This document shows positions 6,611 through 14,074 of a stretch of DNA of 15,292 nt, in pieces (within the stretch, counting starts at the first letter, position 1; every line of letters starts with the position of its first letter). This DNA comes from Methanomicrobiaceae archaeon (lineage in GTDB: Archaea; Halobacteriota; Methanomicrobia; Methanomicrobiales; Methanomicrobiaceae): contig DAOVRB010000004.1 of the NCBI GenBank assembly GCA_030628325.1, forward strand, positions 1 through 15,292. Reading direction: 5' to 3'. The notes below the pieces were generated by a model that searched no databases, was not told the DNA's origin, and saw only the letters and a list, made by a program, of their open reading frames with translations. The position numbers and the translations under genes were made by a program.

Positions 6611-8311
6611 ATGGCCAATATCAGTTACGCTAATGGGACTTCATCAATACCTCTTATCGGAGAGACAATAGGCAAAATGCTGGAGAGAATAAGCAATTCC
6701 TATCCCAACAATGAGGCGCTTGTATCAGTTGACCAGAATATCAGATGGACATATAGTGAATTTTTAGAAAAAGTGGATGAAGTTGCGCTTAGCCTTATGG
6801 CCATAGGGGTCAATAAAGGGGACCGTGTTGGAATCTGGGCGCTTAATTATGCTGAATGGGTTGTTGTTCAGTTCGCAAGTGCAAGATGCGGCGCTATTAT
6901 GGTGAATATCAACCCCTCATACAGGACATTTGAACTTGAATATACGCTCAAACAGGCAGAAGTTCATACCCTCATACTTCAGGGGAGGTTTAAGAGTTCT
7001 GACTATGTGGGTATGTTATATGAGGCATGTCCTGATGTAATTGAATCAAGGGCCGGCAAAATCAGCACTGAAAAATTCCCGTTTTTAAGAAATGTGGTAT
7101 TCCTCGGCAACGTTCCTTATAATGGAATGTTTGCCTGGGACGAATTTATCGGAAAGGGGAAAAACATAAGTCCGGACGAATTAATCGAGCGTGGAGATTC
7201 ATTATCATTTGATGAACCCATAAACATCCAGTACACAAGCGGGACAACAGGTTATCCAAAAGGGGTTGTTCTGACCCACCATAACGTCTTAAATAACGGC
7301 TATACTATCGGAAACGGGATGAAATTTACTGAAAAGGACAGGCTCTGTATTCCTGTGCCATTCTATCACTGCTTTGGAATGGTTCTTTCAAACCTTGCCT
7401 GCGTAACCCACGGTTCGACTATGGTAATTCCATCTCCGGCATTTGATCCTGAAGCTGTCTTAAAGACAATTGACAATGAGAAATGCACCGCAGTTCACGG
7501 TGTCCCGACAATGTTTATTGCCGAACTCAAACATCCGAATTTCAACAAATACAAATATGACAGCCTCCGCACCGGGATTATGGCAGGATCGCCGTGCCCG
7601 GTTGAGATCATGAAAGCCGTAAACCAGGAGATGAATATGAAAGATATTGTCATCGTCTATGGCCAGACTGAGACCTCTCCCGGAATTACAATGACAACCA
7701 CAAAAGATCCCCTTGAGATGAGGGTATCAACAGTTGGACAGACCTTCCCGCATGTTGAGATTAAAATTATTGATCCTCTAACCCGGAAAATTGTTCTGAG
7801 GGGTGAACCTGGGGAGATCTGTGCAAGGGGTTATGTTGTGATGAAATGCTATTACAACAATCCAAGTGCAACAATGCATACAGTTGATGCAGACGGGTGG
7901 AATCATACCGGAGATCTTGGGATTATGGATGAGAAAGGTTATATCAAGATTGTCGGAAGATTAAAGGAGATGGTTATCCGCGGCGGTGAAAATATCTATC
8001 CGCGTGAGATTGAGGAGTTCTTACATACCAACCCGAAGATCCTTGATGCCTATGTCATCGGAGTTCCGGATGAGAATTACGGTGAGGAACTCATGGTATG
8101 GGTAAAACTGCATGAGGGTTTCACAATGACCGGAGAAGAACTAAAGGAATTCTGCAACGGCCAGATTGCAAGGTACAAGATTCCAAAGTATGTAAAATTC
8201 GTTGAAGATTTCCCGATGACGGTTTCCGGAAAGATAAGGAAAGGGGAGATGAGGGAGATTTCGATAAAAGAACTCGGACTTGAAGAAGAAGCGGAAATTG
8301 AGACTGCCTGA
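6611..8311 (+). CDS. AMP-forming acyl-CoA synthetase (fatty-acid-CoA ligase-like)
   Basis: The 566-residue protein belongs to the adenylate-forming (ANL) superfamily. It would activate a carboxylic acid with ATP to an acyl-adenylate and transfer it to CoA, giving acyl-CoA, AMP and PPi. Motifs in order: P-loop YTSGTTGYPKGVV (208-220), YGQTE (350-354), HTGD (432-435), the hinge and A8 region GRLKEMVIRGGENIYPREIE (449-468), and SGKIRK with catalytic Lys541. It has no membrane segment and is cytosolic. Length and layout match medium/long-chain FadD-like ligases rather than acetyl-CoA synthetase (about 650 residues); the substrate cannot be read from sequence. The ATG is preceded by AT-rich DNA with only a weak binding site. 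It is the sole intact gene between the two IS ends, so it may have arrived as cargo. There are no beta-oxidation genes nearby. Confidence 0.93.
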   Translation: MANISYANGTSSIPLIGETIGKMLERISNSYPNNEALVSVDQNIRWTYSEFLEKVDEVALSLMAIGVNKGDRVGIWALNYAEWVVVQFASARCGAIMVNINPSYRTFELEYTLKQAEVHTLILQGRFKSSDYVGMLYEACPDVIESRAGKISTEKFPFLRNVVFLGNVPYNGMFAWDEFIGKGKNISPDELIERGDSLSFDEPINIQYTSGTTGYPKGVVLTHHNVLNNGYTIGNGMKFTEKDRLCIPVPFYHCFGMVLSNLACVTHGSTMVIPSPAFDPEAVLKTIDNEKCTAVHGVPTMFIAELKHPNFNKYKYDSLRTGIMAGSPCPVEIMKAVNQEMNMKDIVIVYGQTETSPGITMTTTKDPLEMRVSTVGQTFPHVEIKIIDPLTRKIVLRGEPGEICARGYVVMKCYYNNPSATMHTVDADGWNHTGDLGIMDEKGYIKIVGRLKEMVIRGGENIYPREIEEFLHTNPKILDAYVIGVPDENYGEELMVWVKLHEGFTMTGEELKEFCNGQIARYKIPKYVKFVEDFPMTVSGKIRKGEMREISIKELGLEEEAEIETA

Positions 8312-8353
8312 TTTAAGGGCAGAATATTTTATAATTTAACATTTTTCGTAATT

Positions 8354-8551
8354 TCAATAATTTAATAATTCCAGTTTCATTCTTTTTTTTGCCCTTAAGG
8401 TCAGGTTTTCAGCAGTCTCTGCCGCCATTTTAACTGTCTCTTCTTCGCCGGGCATCTGGCCGTCTGCCATTAGTATTCTTCCCTTGCAGATGACAGTATT
8501 TACCACATTAGAATTGTATGAATCAGACTTTTGACACAAAATATCCGACAA
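8354..8551 (-). pseudogene. C-terminal remnant of an amidohydrolase (deaminase-like)
   Basis: The frame encodes 65 residues. From about residue 14 on (SNVVNTVICKGRILMADGQ, then MPGEEETVKMAAETAENL) it reads like the last beta-strand and helix of metal-dependent amidohydrolases such as S-adenosylhomocysteine or 5'-deoxyadenosine deaminases, where a 'V.TVIVDGKILM.DG' strand ends the protein. A working enzyme needs about 420 residues, and the metal-binding His and Asp motifs are absent. Immediately upstream on this strand the sequence turns into IS1634-like transposase remains, so an IS insertion followed by deletion probably destroyed the gene. The first dozen residues may belong to the junction, not to the deaminase. 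The exact deaminase subtype is uncertain. Confidence 0.55.
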
Positions 8552-8595
8552 ATAATATTTTTTATAGCCATCTCAAGGCAGGTCTAATACCAACA

Positions 8596-8790
8596 TCATA
8601 AAAGCGTCGACATTCTGAACAACTGAAATAACCTTACCGTTTTTTCTACTTTGGATTGGCCCTTGTATCTGGAAAGCAGATCTTCAGCACTAAGTTCTGT
8701 ATCATTACTGGCTATAATGAACTTGCCACACTGTTCCTTCTGAAATTCGATTTTTTCCTTGTCCTCCTCGGGGAGCGCATGTTATGGTAG
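8596..8790 (-). pseudogene. IS1634-like transposase remnant
   Basis: The minus-strand frame gives HALPEEDKEKIEFQKEQ, then CGKFIIASNDTELSAEDLL and SRYKGQSKVEKT, ending in a TGA at 8598-8596. IS1634-family transposases (IS4 superfamily) carry 'GKF.LATND..LS..ELL..YK.Q..VE.GFRFLK', where the Glu of VE is the catalytic Glu of the DDE triad, so this is their C-terminal catalytic region. After VEK the reading is out of register with the family, and a stop lies just upstream of HALPEE. Further upstream, to about 8890, the matching frame breaks up. It is a degenerate fragment without activity. Confidence 0.6.
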
Positions 8791-8958
8791 AGACATTCCA
8801 AACGGATAGGATGGTGGTTCGACCCGCAATCTCCGGTACAGTTTCTTGTCGTACTTTGATATCTGCGACCTTCTGCACACCAAAAAAGGAATGTACACCC
8901 ACGCGAGTTTTGTTTCATATCAGATTCTTATCCTGGCCCATGCTCCGCTCAAAATCAA

Positions 8959-9263
8959 GAATGTGAACGTGTTCTGCGATTATATTTGTTCGATGATCGG
9001 TGAGAACCGGTCGATTGGCAGAGCAGTAACTTTAGCTTTTTGTCTGATTTCGTATTTATTTTCCTGATTTTTGTAATGATATAGGCCAGAGAGATCATTA
9101 TACTGCGCGTTTTTGAGTATTGCCGGATATGTATAATGGGGATAATCCGGTTGATGAAAACGTGCATGACGCGTAAGCGTTCAGGCACTGTTTGCTGAAA
9201 ATGTGAGTTTCATTTTCATGCTTAATTACTGTCCTGCCAGATCAGCACTGGTTGGACAGGCTC
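8959..9263 (+). mobile_element. Second copy of the IS 3' end, right end of the composite element
   Basis: From GAATGTG at 8959 to CTC at 9263 the sequence aligns with 6310-6551, including the identical block TACTGCGCGTTTTTGAGTAT and the terminal GGACAGGCTC. It is interrupted by the 68-base structured repeat (9154-9221). The corresponding frame in both copies reads V(F/L)CDYI....GEN, then ALAVCLILYLFS or TLAFCLISYLFS, which may be the end of the transposase. The left part of this copy is lost and replaced by IS1634-like remains. Right next to its end lies AATATT. Confidence 0.65.
9154..9221 (+). repeat. Third copy of the small structured repeat, inserted in the IS end
   Basis: This copy begins ATGAAAACGTGCATGACGCG. 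Hairpin 1 is at 9162-9188 with a GTAA loop. Hairpin 2 is at 9196-9218, where TGAAAATG and CATTTTCA flank TGAGTTT. Comparison with the uninterrupted IS copy at 6310-6551 shows the element as a clean insertion between CCGGTTG and TTAATTACTGTCC, replacing the left arm of the palindrome there. This defines the element's length (68 bases) and shows it has moved or been copied. Confidence 0.7.
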
Positions 9264-9327
9264 AATATTCCTGTGCCTGATCGATAACACTCTTATTCAC
9301 ACAATCAAACATTTATAGTGATAACCA

Positions 9328-11955
9328 ATGTCTAAAGGTCCCACCCCGGCAATGAAACAGTTCTATGAGATGAAGGCCCGTCATCCTGATACAATACTTT
9401 TTTTTCAGATGGGGGACTTCTATGAGACATTTGGTGAAGATGCCATAGTCGTCGCACGTGAACTTGATATCACACTCACAGCAAGAGGCAAAGATCTGAA
9501 TGGTGAAAAAATGCCGCTTGCAGGTGTTCCCATCCACGCAGGTGAAGCCTATATCACAAGAATGGTTAAGAAAGGTTACAGGGTTGCAGTATGCGACCAG
9601 GTAGAAGACCCGAAAAAAGCCAAAGGTGTTGTAAAGCGCGATGTAGTCAGAATAATTACTCCCGGAACTGTAATTGACTCAGGTATGCTTTCTTCATCGG
9701 GTCCCAGTTACCTGATGGCGATAGCACCTGACAAAAAGAAAAAAACATTTGGACTTGCTTTTCTTGACATATCAACCGGGGAATTTTTTGTATCTTCCTG
9801 TGGTGCCAAAAATGAGGGAGTTGAACTCTTCTCGGAAATTGCCCGGCACAGACCAACTGAATGCATCATTCCGTCCGCCCTGCCTGGATTTGCAATAAAA
9901 CTCTTAACACAGCAGGGTGTTTTAGTAACTTCTTACAATGACTGCGCATTTGACTATGATAACGCCTCCTCATTCCTGATGGATCATTTCAATGTGGGTT
10001 CGCTTGAGGGTTACGGGTTAATTGGGATGGATACATCTGTTTCTGCTGCCGGTGCATGTCTGAGTTATGCATGTGAGACACAGAAATCCGGACTCCCACA
10101 TATAAGAGGGCTGTCTGCATGCCTGCCGTCAGGGAGTCTGGTGCTGGATGCGATCACTCTCAGGAACTTAGAAGTACTCGGGAATATCAGAAACAGCGGG
10201 ACGGACTCTTCGCTGCTCAGTGTGCTGGATGTGACGATGACTCCAATGGGGTCCAGAACGCTCCGCTCTTTTATAATCGCTCCTTTAACCGATAAAGAGA
10301 AAATAGATCAGAGGCTTGATGCGGTTGAGTTCTTTGTGAACCAGCCGGTTCTGACTTCTGATCTGCGTACTCTCCTGCACAGGTATGCTGATGTTGAAAG
10401 AATAGCAGGGAGAATATCATATGGGAACGCAGGTCCGCGTGATCTTGTGACCCTGAAAAATTCACTGGATAAAATTCCGCAAATAAAAGAACTCTTTGAT
10501 ATACCCGGAGTTTTGGCACCACAATTAATCAGTGAATCATTATCCGGAATAAGTGATTCCGTTGAAATTAGCGCTCTTATCAGTCGTGCAATAGTGGATG
10601 AACCGCCCGTACTTGTGAAGAACGGCGGTGTAATCAGAGATGGGTATGACAATTCACTGGATGAACTGAGAGATATCGCCGGTTCGGGAAAAAGCTGGAT
10701 TGCAGCGTTTCAGGAAACAGAACGTGAACGTACAGGGATAAAATCACTAAAAATTGGCTATAACAGGGTTTTTGGTTATTTTATCGAAGTTACAAAAGCA
10801 AATGTGAAACTGGTGCCTGAAAATTACCTGCGCAAACAGACCCTCTCAAATGGAGAACGCTATACTATTCCGGAACTGCAGGAGAAAGAGGCACTCATCG
10901 TAAATGCCGAAGAACGGCTGACAGCACTTGAAGGAGAACTGTATGCCGGACTTATTAAGACACTTTGTGATTATGTAACTGAATTCCAGGAGACTGCAGG
11001 AAATGTGGGTCTTCTTGATCTCTTCTCAACACTCGCAACGATTGCACAGAAAAATCGTTATGTCCGCCCTGTAATAGAAGAGTCCAAAAGGCTTCTTATC
11101 AGTGATGGCAGGCACCCGGTTGTGGAGAGAACTCTCAATACCGGTTTTGTTCCAAACGATGCCGATCTTGATGCCCGCGGGAACCAGATTTTGATCATAA
11201 CCGGTGCCAACATGGCAGGAAAGTCCACATACATGCGTGAAATTGCACTCATTTGTATTATGGGTCAGATGGGCAGTTTTGTTCCTGCAGATCACGCAGT
11301 TATCGGCATTGTGGATCGGATATTCACCCGTGTCGGAGCATTTGACGATCTTGCAAGTGGCCAGAGCACATTTATGGTTGAGATGCTCGAACTGGCAAAT
11401 ATCTTAAACAACGCAACTGACAGAAGCCTTGTGATCCTTGATGAAATCGGAAGGGGAACCAGCACACTGGATGGTTTTTCAATAGCAAAATCCGTTCTGG
11501 AATACCTCCACGGGAGAGGGGCAGCGGGCCCGAGAACACTTTTTGCCACGCATTTCCATGAACTTGTAGAGGTGGAAACTGAATTAAAGCGGGTCAAAAA
11601 CCATCATTTTGCTGTAAAAGACACAGGTAATGATGTGGTATTTCTGCGTAAACTGATCCCCGGTGCGACAGACAGGAGTTATGGTATTCATGTGGCAAAA
11701 CTGGCAGGGATTCCTGAGAAAGTGACAATGAGATCTGAAGAGATCCTGAAATTTGTACAGGATAGGGAGTATGGATCCGGGGACAAAAAGATGCCCAGGT
11801 ATACACAGATGCTCCTTGTGGATCTCCCTGCAACTGTGCCCGTAGTTCATCCTGTTATAGGTGAACTGAAAGATCTGGATATTGACTCTTTAACACCCCG
11901 TGATGCACTTGCCCGTCTTTATGAACTCCAGAATTCAGTAAAAAAAGAGGACTGA
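9328..11955 (+). CDS. mutS: DNA mismatch repair ATPase MutS
   Basis: This is a full-length MutS1 (875 residues; E. coli has 853) that recognises mispaired or looped DNA and recruits MutL. The mismatch-reading motif GDFYE has Phe31 and Glu33, the residues that stack on and contact the mispair. The connector, lever (about 250-560) and clamp regions follow. The ATPase has Walker A GANMAGKST (626-634), Walker B LVILDEIGRGTST (701-713) and the ABC-type ATHFHEL. The C-terminus IDSLTPRDALARLYELQ is typical of MutS1, not of the MutS2 or MutS5 groups. The ATG is preceded by GTGAT at 9317-9321. mutL follows after three bases. MutS1/MutL in archaea is restricted mainly to haloarchaea and methanomicrobia and is regarded as acquired from bacteria. 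The composite IS element ends 64 bases upstream. Confidence 0.97.
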   Translation: MSKGPTPAMKQFYEMKARHPDTILFFQMGDFYETFGEDAIVVARELDITLTARGKDLNGEKMPLAGVPIHAGEAYITRMVKKGYRVAVCDQVEDPKKAKGVVKRDVVRIITPGTVIDSGMLSSSGPSYLMAIAPDKKKKTFGLAFLDISTGEFFVSSCGAKNEGVELFSEIARHRPTECIIPSALPGFAIKLLTQQGVLVTSYNDCAFDYDNASSFLMDHFNVGSLEGYGLIGMDTSVSAAGACLSYACETQKSGLPHIRGLSACLPSGSLVLDAITLRNLEVLGNIRNSGTDSSLLSVLDVTMTPMGSRTLRSFIIAPLTDKEKIDQRLDAVEFFVNQPVLTSDLRTLLHRYADVERIAGRISYGNAGPRDLVTLKNSLDKIPQIKELFDIPGVLAPQLISESLSGISDSVEISALISRAIVDEPPVLVKNGGVIRDGYDNSLDELRDIAGSGKSWIAAFQETERERTGIKSLKIGYNRVFGYFIEVTKANVKLVPENYLRKQTLSNGERYTIPELQEKEALIVNAEERLTALEGELYAGLIKTLCDYVTEFQETAGNVGLLDLFSTLATIAQKNRYVRPVIEESKRLLISDGRHPVVERTLNTGFVPNDADLDARGNQILIITGANMAGKSTYMREIALICIMGQMGSFVPADHAVIGIVDRIFTRVGAFDDLASGQSTFMVEMLELANILNNATDRSLVILDEIGRGTSTLDGFSIAKSVLEYLHGRGAAGPRTLFATHFHELVEVETELKRVKNHHFAVKDTGNDVVFLRKLIPGATDRSYGIHVAKLAGIPEKVTMRSEEILKFVQDREYGSGDKKMPRYTQMLLVDLPATVPVVHPVIGELKDLDIDSLTPRDALARLYELQNSVKKED

Positions 11956-11958
11956 ACC

Positions 11959-13977
11959 ATGAACAATATTGTCCGTGAAAACCCCGTCTCCAAAACTTCT
12001 GTCAGGGATACACCCGTCCTGAAAAATATTCATGTACTTGATGACGAAACAATCAACCAGATCGCTGCCGGTGAAGTTGTCGAACGCCCTGCGTCGGTTG
12101 TTAAGGAACTTGTTGAAAACTCAGTTGATGCGGGGGCGGGCCATATCCGTGTGGATATTTCTTCAGATAAGGTGGGGATCACCCGGATCAGGGTAGTTGA
12201 CGATGGTTTTGGGATGCAAAAAGATGACGCTATGCTCTCTTTCACCCGGCATGCAACAAGCAAGGTCACTGAAATTGGAGATCTGGTCAAAGTCCGGACA
12301 ATGGGTTTTCGGGGTGAGGCGCTTGCAAGTATTGCCGGTGTATCAAAGGTTACAATGATTACCAAACCTCCGAGTACACAAATCATCTCAGGTACCAAAA
12401 TAGTCATCTCCGGTGGCGAAGTTATTGAGGTATCTGAGATTGGTTCACCTGACGGTACAAGTGTAATGGTGGAAAATCTCTTTTTTAACACTCCTGCAAG
12501 AAAGAAGTTTATGAAATCCCGGCAGACTGAGATGGCGCATATTTACCGTATTATGGAACATATCGCTCTTGCAAATGATACGGTTTCATTTCAGTTGTTT
12601 CATAATGGGAAAGAAAAACCGGGGACTACAGGTTCCGGTTCCCTTTCTGATGTAATACGTGAGATATATGGGAGTGACCTTTCAAAAGACCTCATATCTG
12701 TCAGCGGAAAGACTCCGTTTATGCAGATTGACGGATTTATTGGAAAACCCGGTAATAATAAAACAAATTCACAGCAGATTATTGTCAGTATAAATAACCG
12801 TTTTATTACATCTTATCCGATCGTCCGGGCAGTTAAGGCAGGATACGGGACTCTCCTGCCAAAGAACCGTTATCCTGTTGCATTTATTTCGATCAGGATT
12901 GATACGGCCCTTGTTGATGTAAATGTTCACCCCACAAAAAAAGAGGTGAAACTCTCCAGAGAAAAGGAGATCACCGCAGAAGTGATCTCAGCAGTCTCCG
13001 GTGCACTCAGGTCAGGTTCTGTCCTTTCCGGATGGGGTAGTAGTGACTGGAAACGTGACTGGAAGTCAGTATCTCCAAAAAACGTGAAATCTCCGGAAGA
13101 GACACCTGTTTTTGGTGTGGGCAAAAGTCCTCTCAGTACTGAAAAGAGAAGTGAGAGATCTGAGGAGAACAATAATGACTGGAAACCGCTCTTCTCTGGA
13201 AAAACAGTTATTCCAGAGAGAGATGCTATATCGGGTGTCACTTCCCCTGCACCAGTATATTCCTCATCTGTTAAGGATTCTGACAAAGGCTTCGGTGTTG
13301 ATAAACAACCGTACCACCCACGTTTTTCTGCAACAGATACTCAACTCAGGCTCTCTGAGGTTACGCCTGAATGTGAATGCGAGAAGAACCTCCTGCCCCC
13401 TATGGAGGTTATTGGTCAGGTTGATTCTTCGTATATTATTGCAAAAACAAAGGGTGAAGAAGAGCTGTTAATCATTGACCAGCACGCCGCACATGAGAGG
13501 ATACTCTATGACCAGATCTGTAAAAAACGTGATTCAGGCTCCAATTCACAGGAACTAATTGTGCCTGTCCTTATGAATCTTCGTCCCCGTGAGGGTGCCA
13601 TACTAAAAGAGGCGATTCCTGATCTGGAAGTGGAGGGGTTCTCTCTGGAGGAGTTCGGGAAGGATACCTATGCGGTGAGGGCGGTTCCCATGGTGCTTGG
13701 AAAACGTCTTGGCACTGAACTTGTGGAGGATATTATCACCGACCTGATGGACGGTGACCTGAACCTGAAGTCGGTTGATGAAAGAAAGGAGAAAATTACA
13801 TCTACAATCGCATGCCGGGCGGCAATAAAGGCAGGTGCTGTGTTATCTCATGAACAGATGAGCCGTCTTACTGAGCAACTGTCACGTACAGAAATGCCAT
13901 ATACCTGTCCACATGGAAGGCCTACAATAATCACTTTCCCCAGGAAAAAACTGGATTTTATGTTTAAGCGGACATGA
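11959..13977 (+). CDS. mutL: DNA mismatch repair endonuclease MutL
   Basis: The 672-residue MutL starts with a GHKL ATPase. NQIAAGEVVERPASVVKELV (33-52) contains the general base Glu50; Asn54 is the Mg ligand, DDGFGM is at 81-86 and GFRGEAL at 116-122. A charged, Ser/Lys/Glu-rich linker (about 340-455) leads to the dimerisation/endonuclease domain with DQHAAHE (507-513), ACRAAIKAG (618-626) and CPHGRP (650-655). It is therefore the nicking type, unlike E. coli MutL. In the metal motif DQHA(X)2E(X)4E the last Glu is Asp518 here. QELIVP just after it resembles the sliding-clamp-binding motif. The N-terminus carries about 20 extra residues before IHVLDDE. GAGG at 11947-11950 sits eight bases before this ATG and no later start fits, so the extension is real. 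The gene is co-transcribed with mutS. Confidence 0.96.
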   Translation: MNNIVRENPVSKTSVRDTPVLKNIHVLDDETINQIAAGEVVERPASVVKELVENSVDAGAGHIRVDISSDKVGITRIRVVDDGFGMQKDDAMLSFTRHATSKVTEIGDLVKVRTMGFRGEALASIAGVSKVTMITKPPSTQIISGTKIVISGGEVIEVSEIGSPDGTSVMVENLFFNTPARKKFMKSRQTEMAHIYRIMEHIALANDTVSFQLFHNGKEKPGTTGSGSLSDVIREIYGSDLSKDLISVSGKTPFMQIDGFIGKPGNNKTNSQQIIVSINNRFITSYPIVRAVKAGYGTLLPKNRYPVAFISIRIDTALVDVNVHPTKKEVKLSREKEITAEVISAVSGALRSGSVLSGWGSSDWKRDWKSVSPKNVKSPEETPVFGVGKSPLSTEKRSERSEENNNDWKPLFSGKTVIPERDAISGVTSPAPVYSSSVKDSDKGFGVDKQPYHPRFSATDTQLRLSEVTPECECEKNLLPPMEVIGQVDSSYIIAKTKGEEELLIIDQHAAHERILYDQICKKRDSGSNSQELIVPVLMNLRPREGAILKEAIPDLEVEGFSLEEFGKDTYAVRAVPMVLGKRLGTELVEDIITDLMDGDLNLKSVDERKEKITSTIACRAAIKAGAVLSHEQMSRLTEQLSRTEMPYTCPHGRPTIITFPRKKLDFMFKRT

Positions 13978-14045
13978 AGGTTTTTGAATCGAAACCATAA
14001 CCCTCAAATTACTGTGAATTTACTGTTTTTGTGACTACTTCCGCA

Positions 14046-14074
14046 CCATGACAGAAGTCGTGGACTTTTTTTTT
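14046..14074 (+). terminator. Hairpin and T-tract after mutL
   Basis: CCATGAC (14046-14052) pairs with GTCGTGG (14057-14063), a seven-base stem with one G-U pair, around an AGAA loop. Two bases later nine Ts follow (14066-14074). It lies about 70 bases after the mutL stop. Archaeal termination relies mainly on the T-tract, so this is a credible end of the mutSL transcript. Confidence 0.65.

Larger units (their letters stand above)
6141..9263. mobile_element. Composite-transposon-like segment carrying the acyl-CoA synthetase gene
   Basis: The outer left end (6141, GAGTCTGTCCAACC) and the outer right end (9263, reverse GAGCCTGTCCAACC) are inverted copies. The same six bases, AATATT, lie immediately outside both (6135-6140 and 9264-9269). 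AATATT does not flank the inner end of the left copy (6552 onward is GTAAAA), so it is not part of the IS and fits a target-site duplication of the whole segment. AATATT is itself a palindrome, so chance or target preference cannot be excluded. Both IS copies are defective today. Confidence 0.5.
8312..9327. other. Gene-free stretch of decayed genes and IS parts
   Basis: After the acyl-CoA synthetase stop come about 40 AT-rich bases. These are followed by the amidohydrolase relic, the IS1634-like relic, the second IS end with the embedded structured repeat, and about 60 bases (9264-9327) leading into mutS. No intact gene or RNA gene was found. The parts are listed individually. Confidence 0.65.

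Noticed and set aside
8705..8966. Overlapping short frames on both strands around 8705-8966
   Set aside because: They are broken frames of the decayed IS1634-like transposase or their antisense shadows, with no intact domain.
8955..9188. Minus-strand frame of 77 codons in the right IS end
   Set aside because: It runs across the border of the inserted structured repeat and into the IS1634-like remains, and the other IS copy does not keep it.
9311..9317. TTTATAG as a TATA box for mutS
   Set aside because: It lies only about 14 bases before the ATG, so transcription would start inside the gene.
13112..13471. Plus-strand frame of 119 codons inside mutL
   Set aside because: It overlaps the linker of MutL in another frame; the MutL frame continues unbroken into conserved endonuclease motifs.
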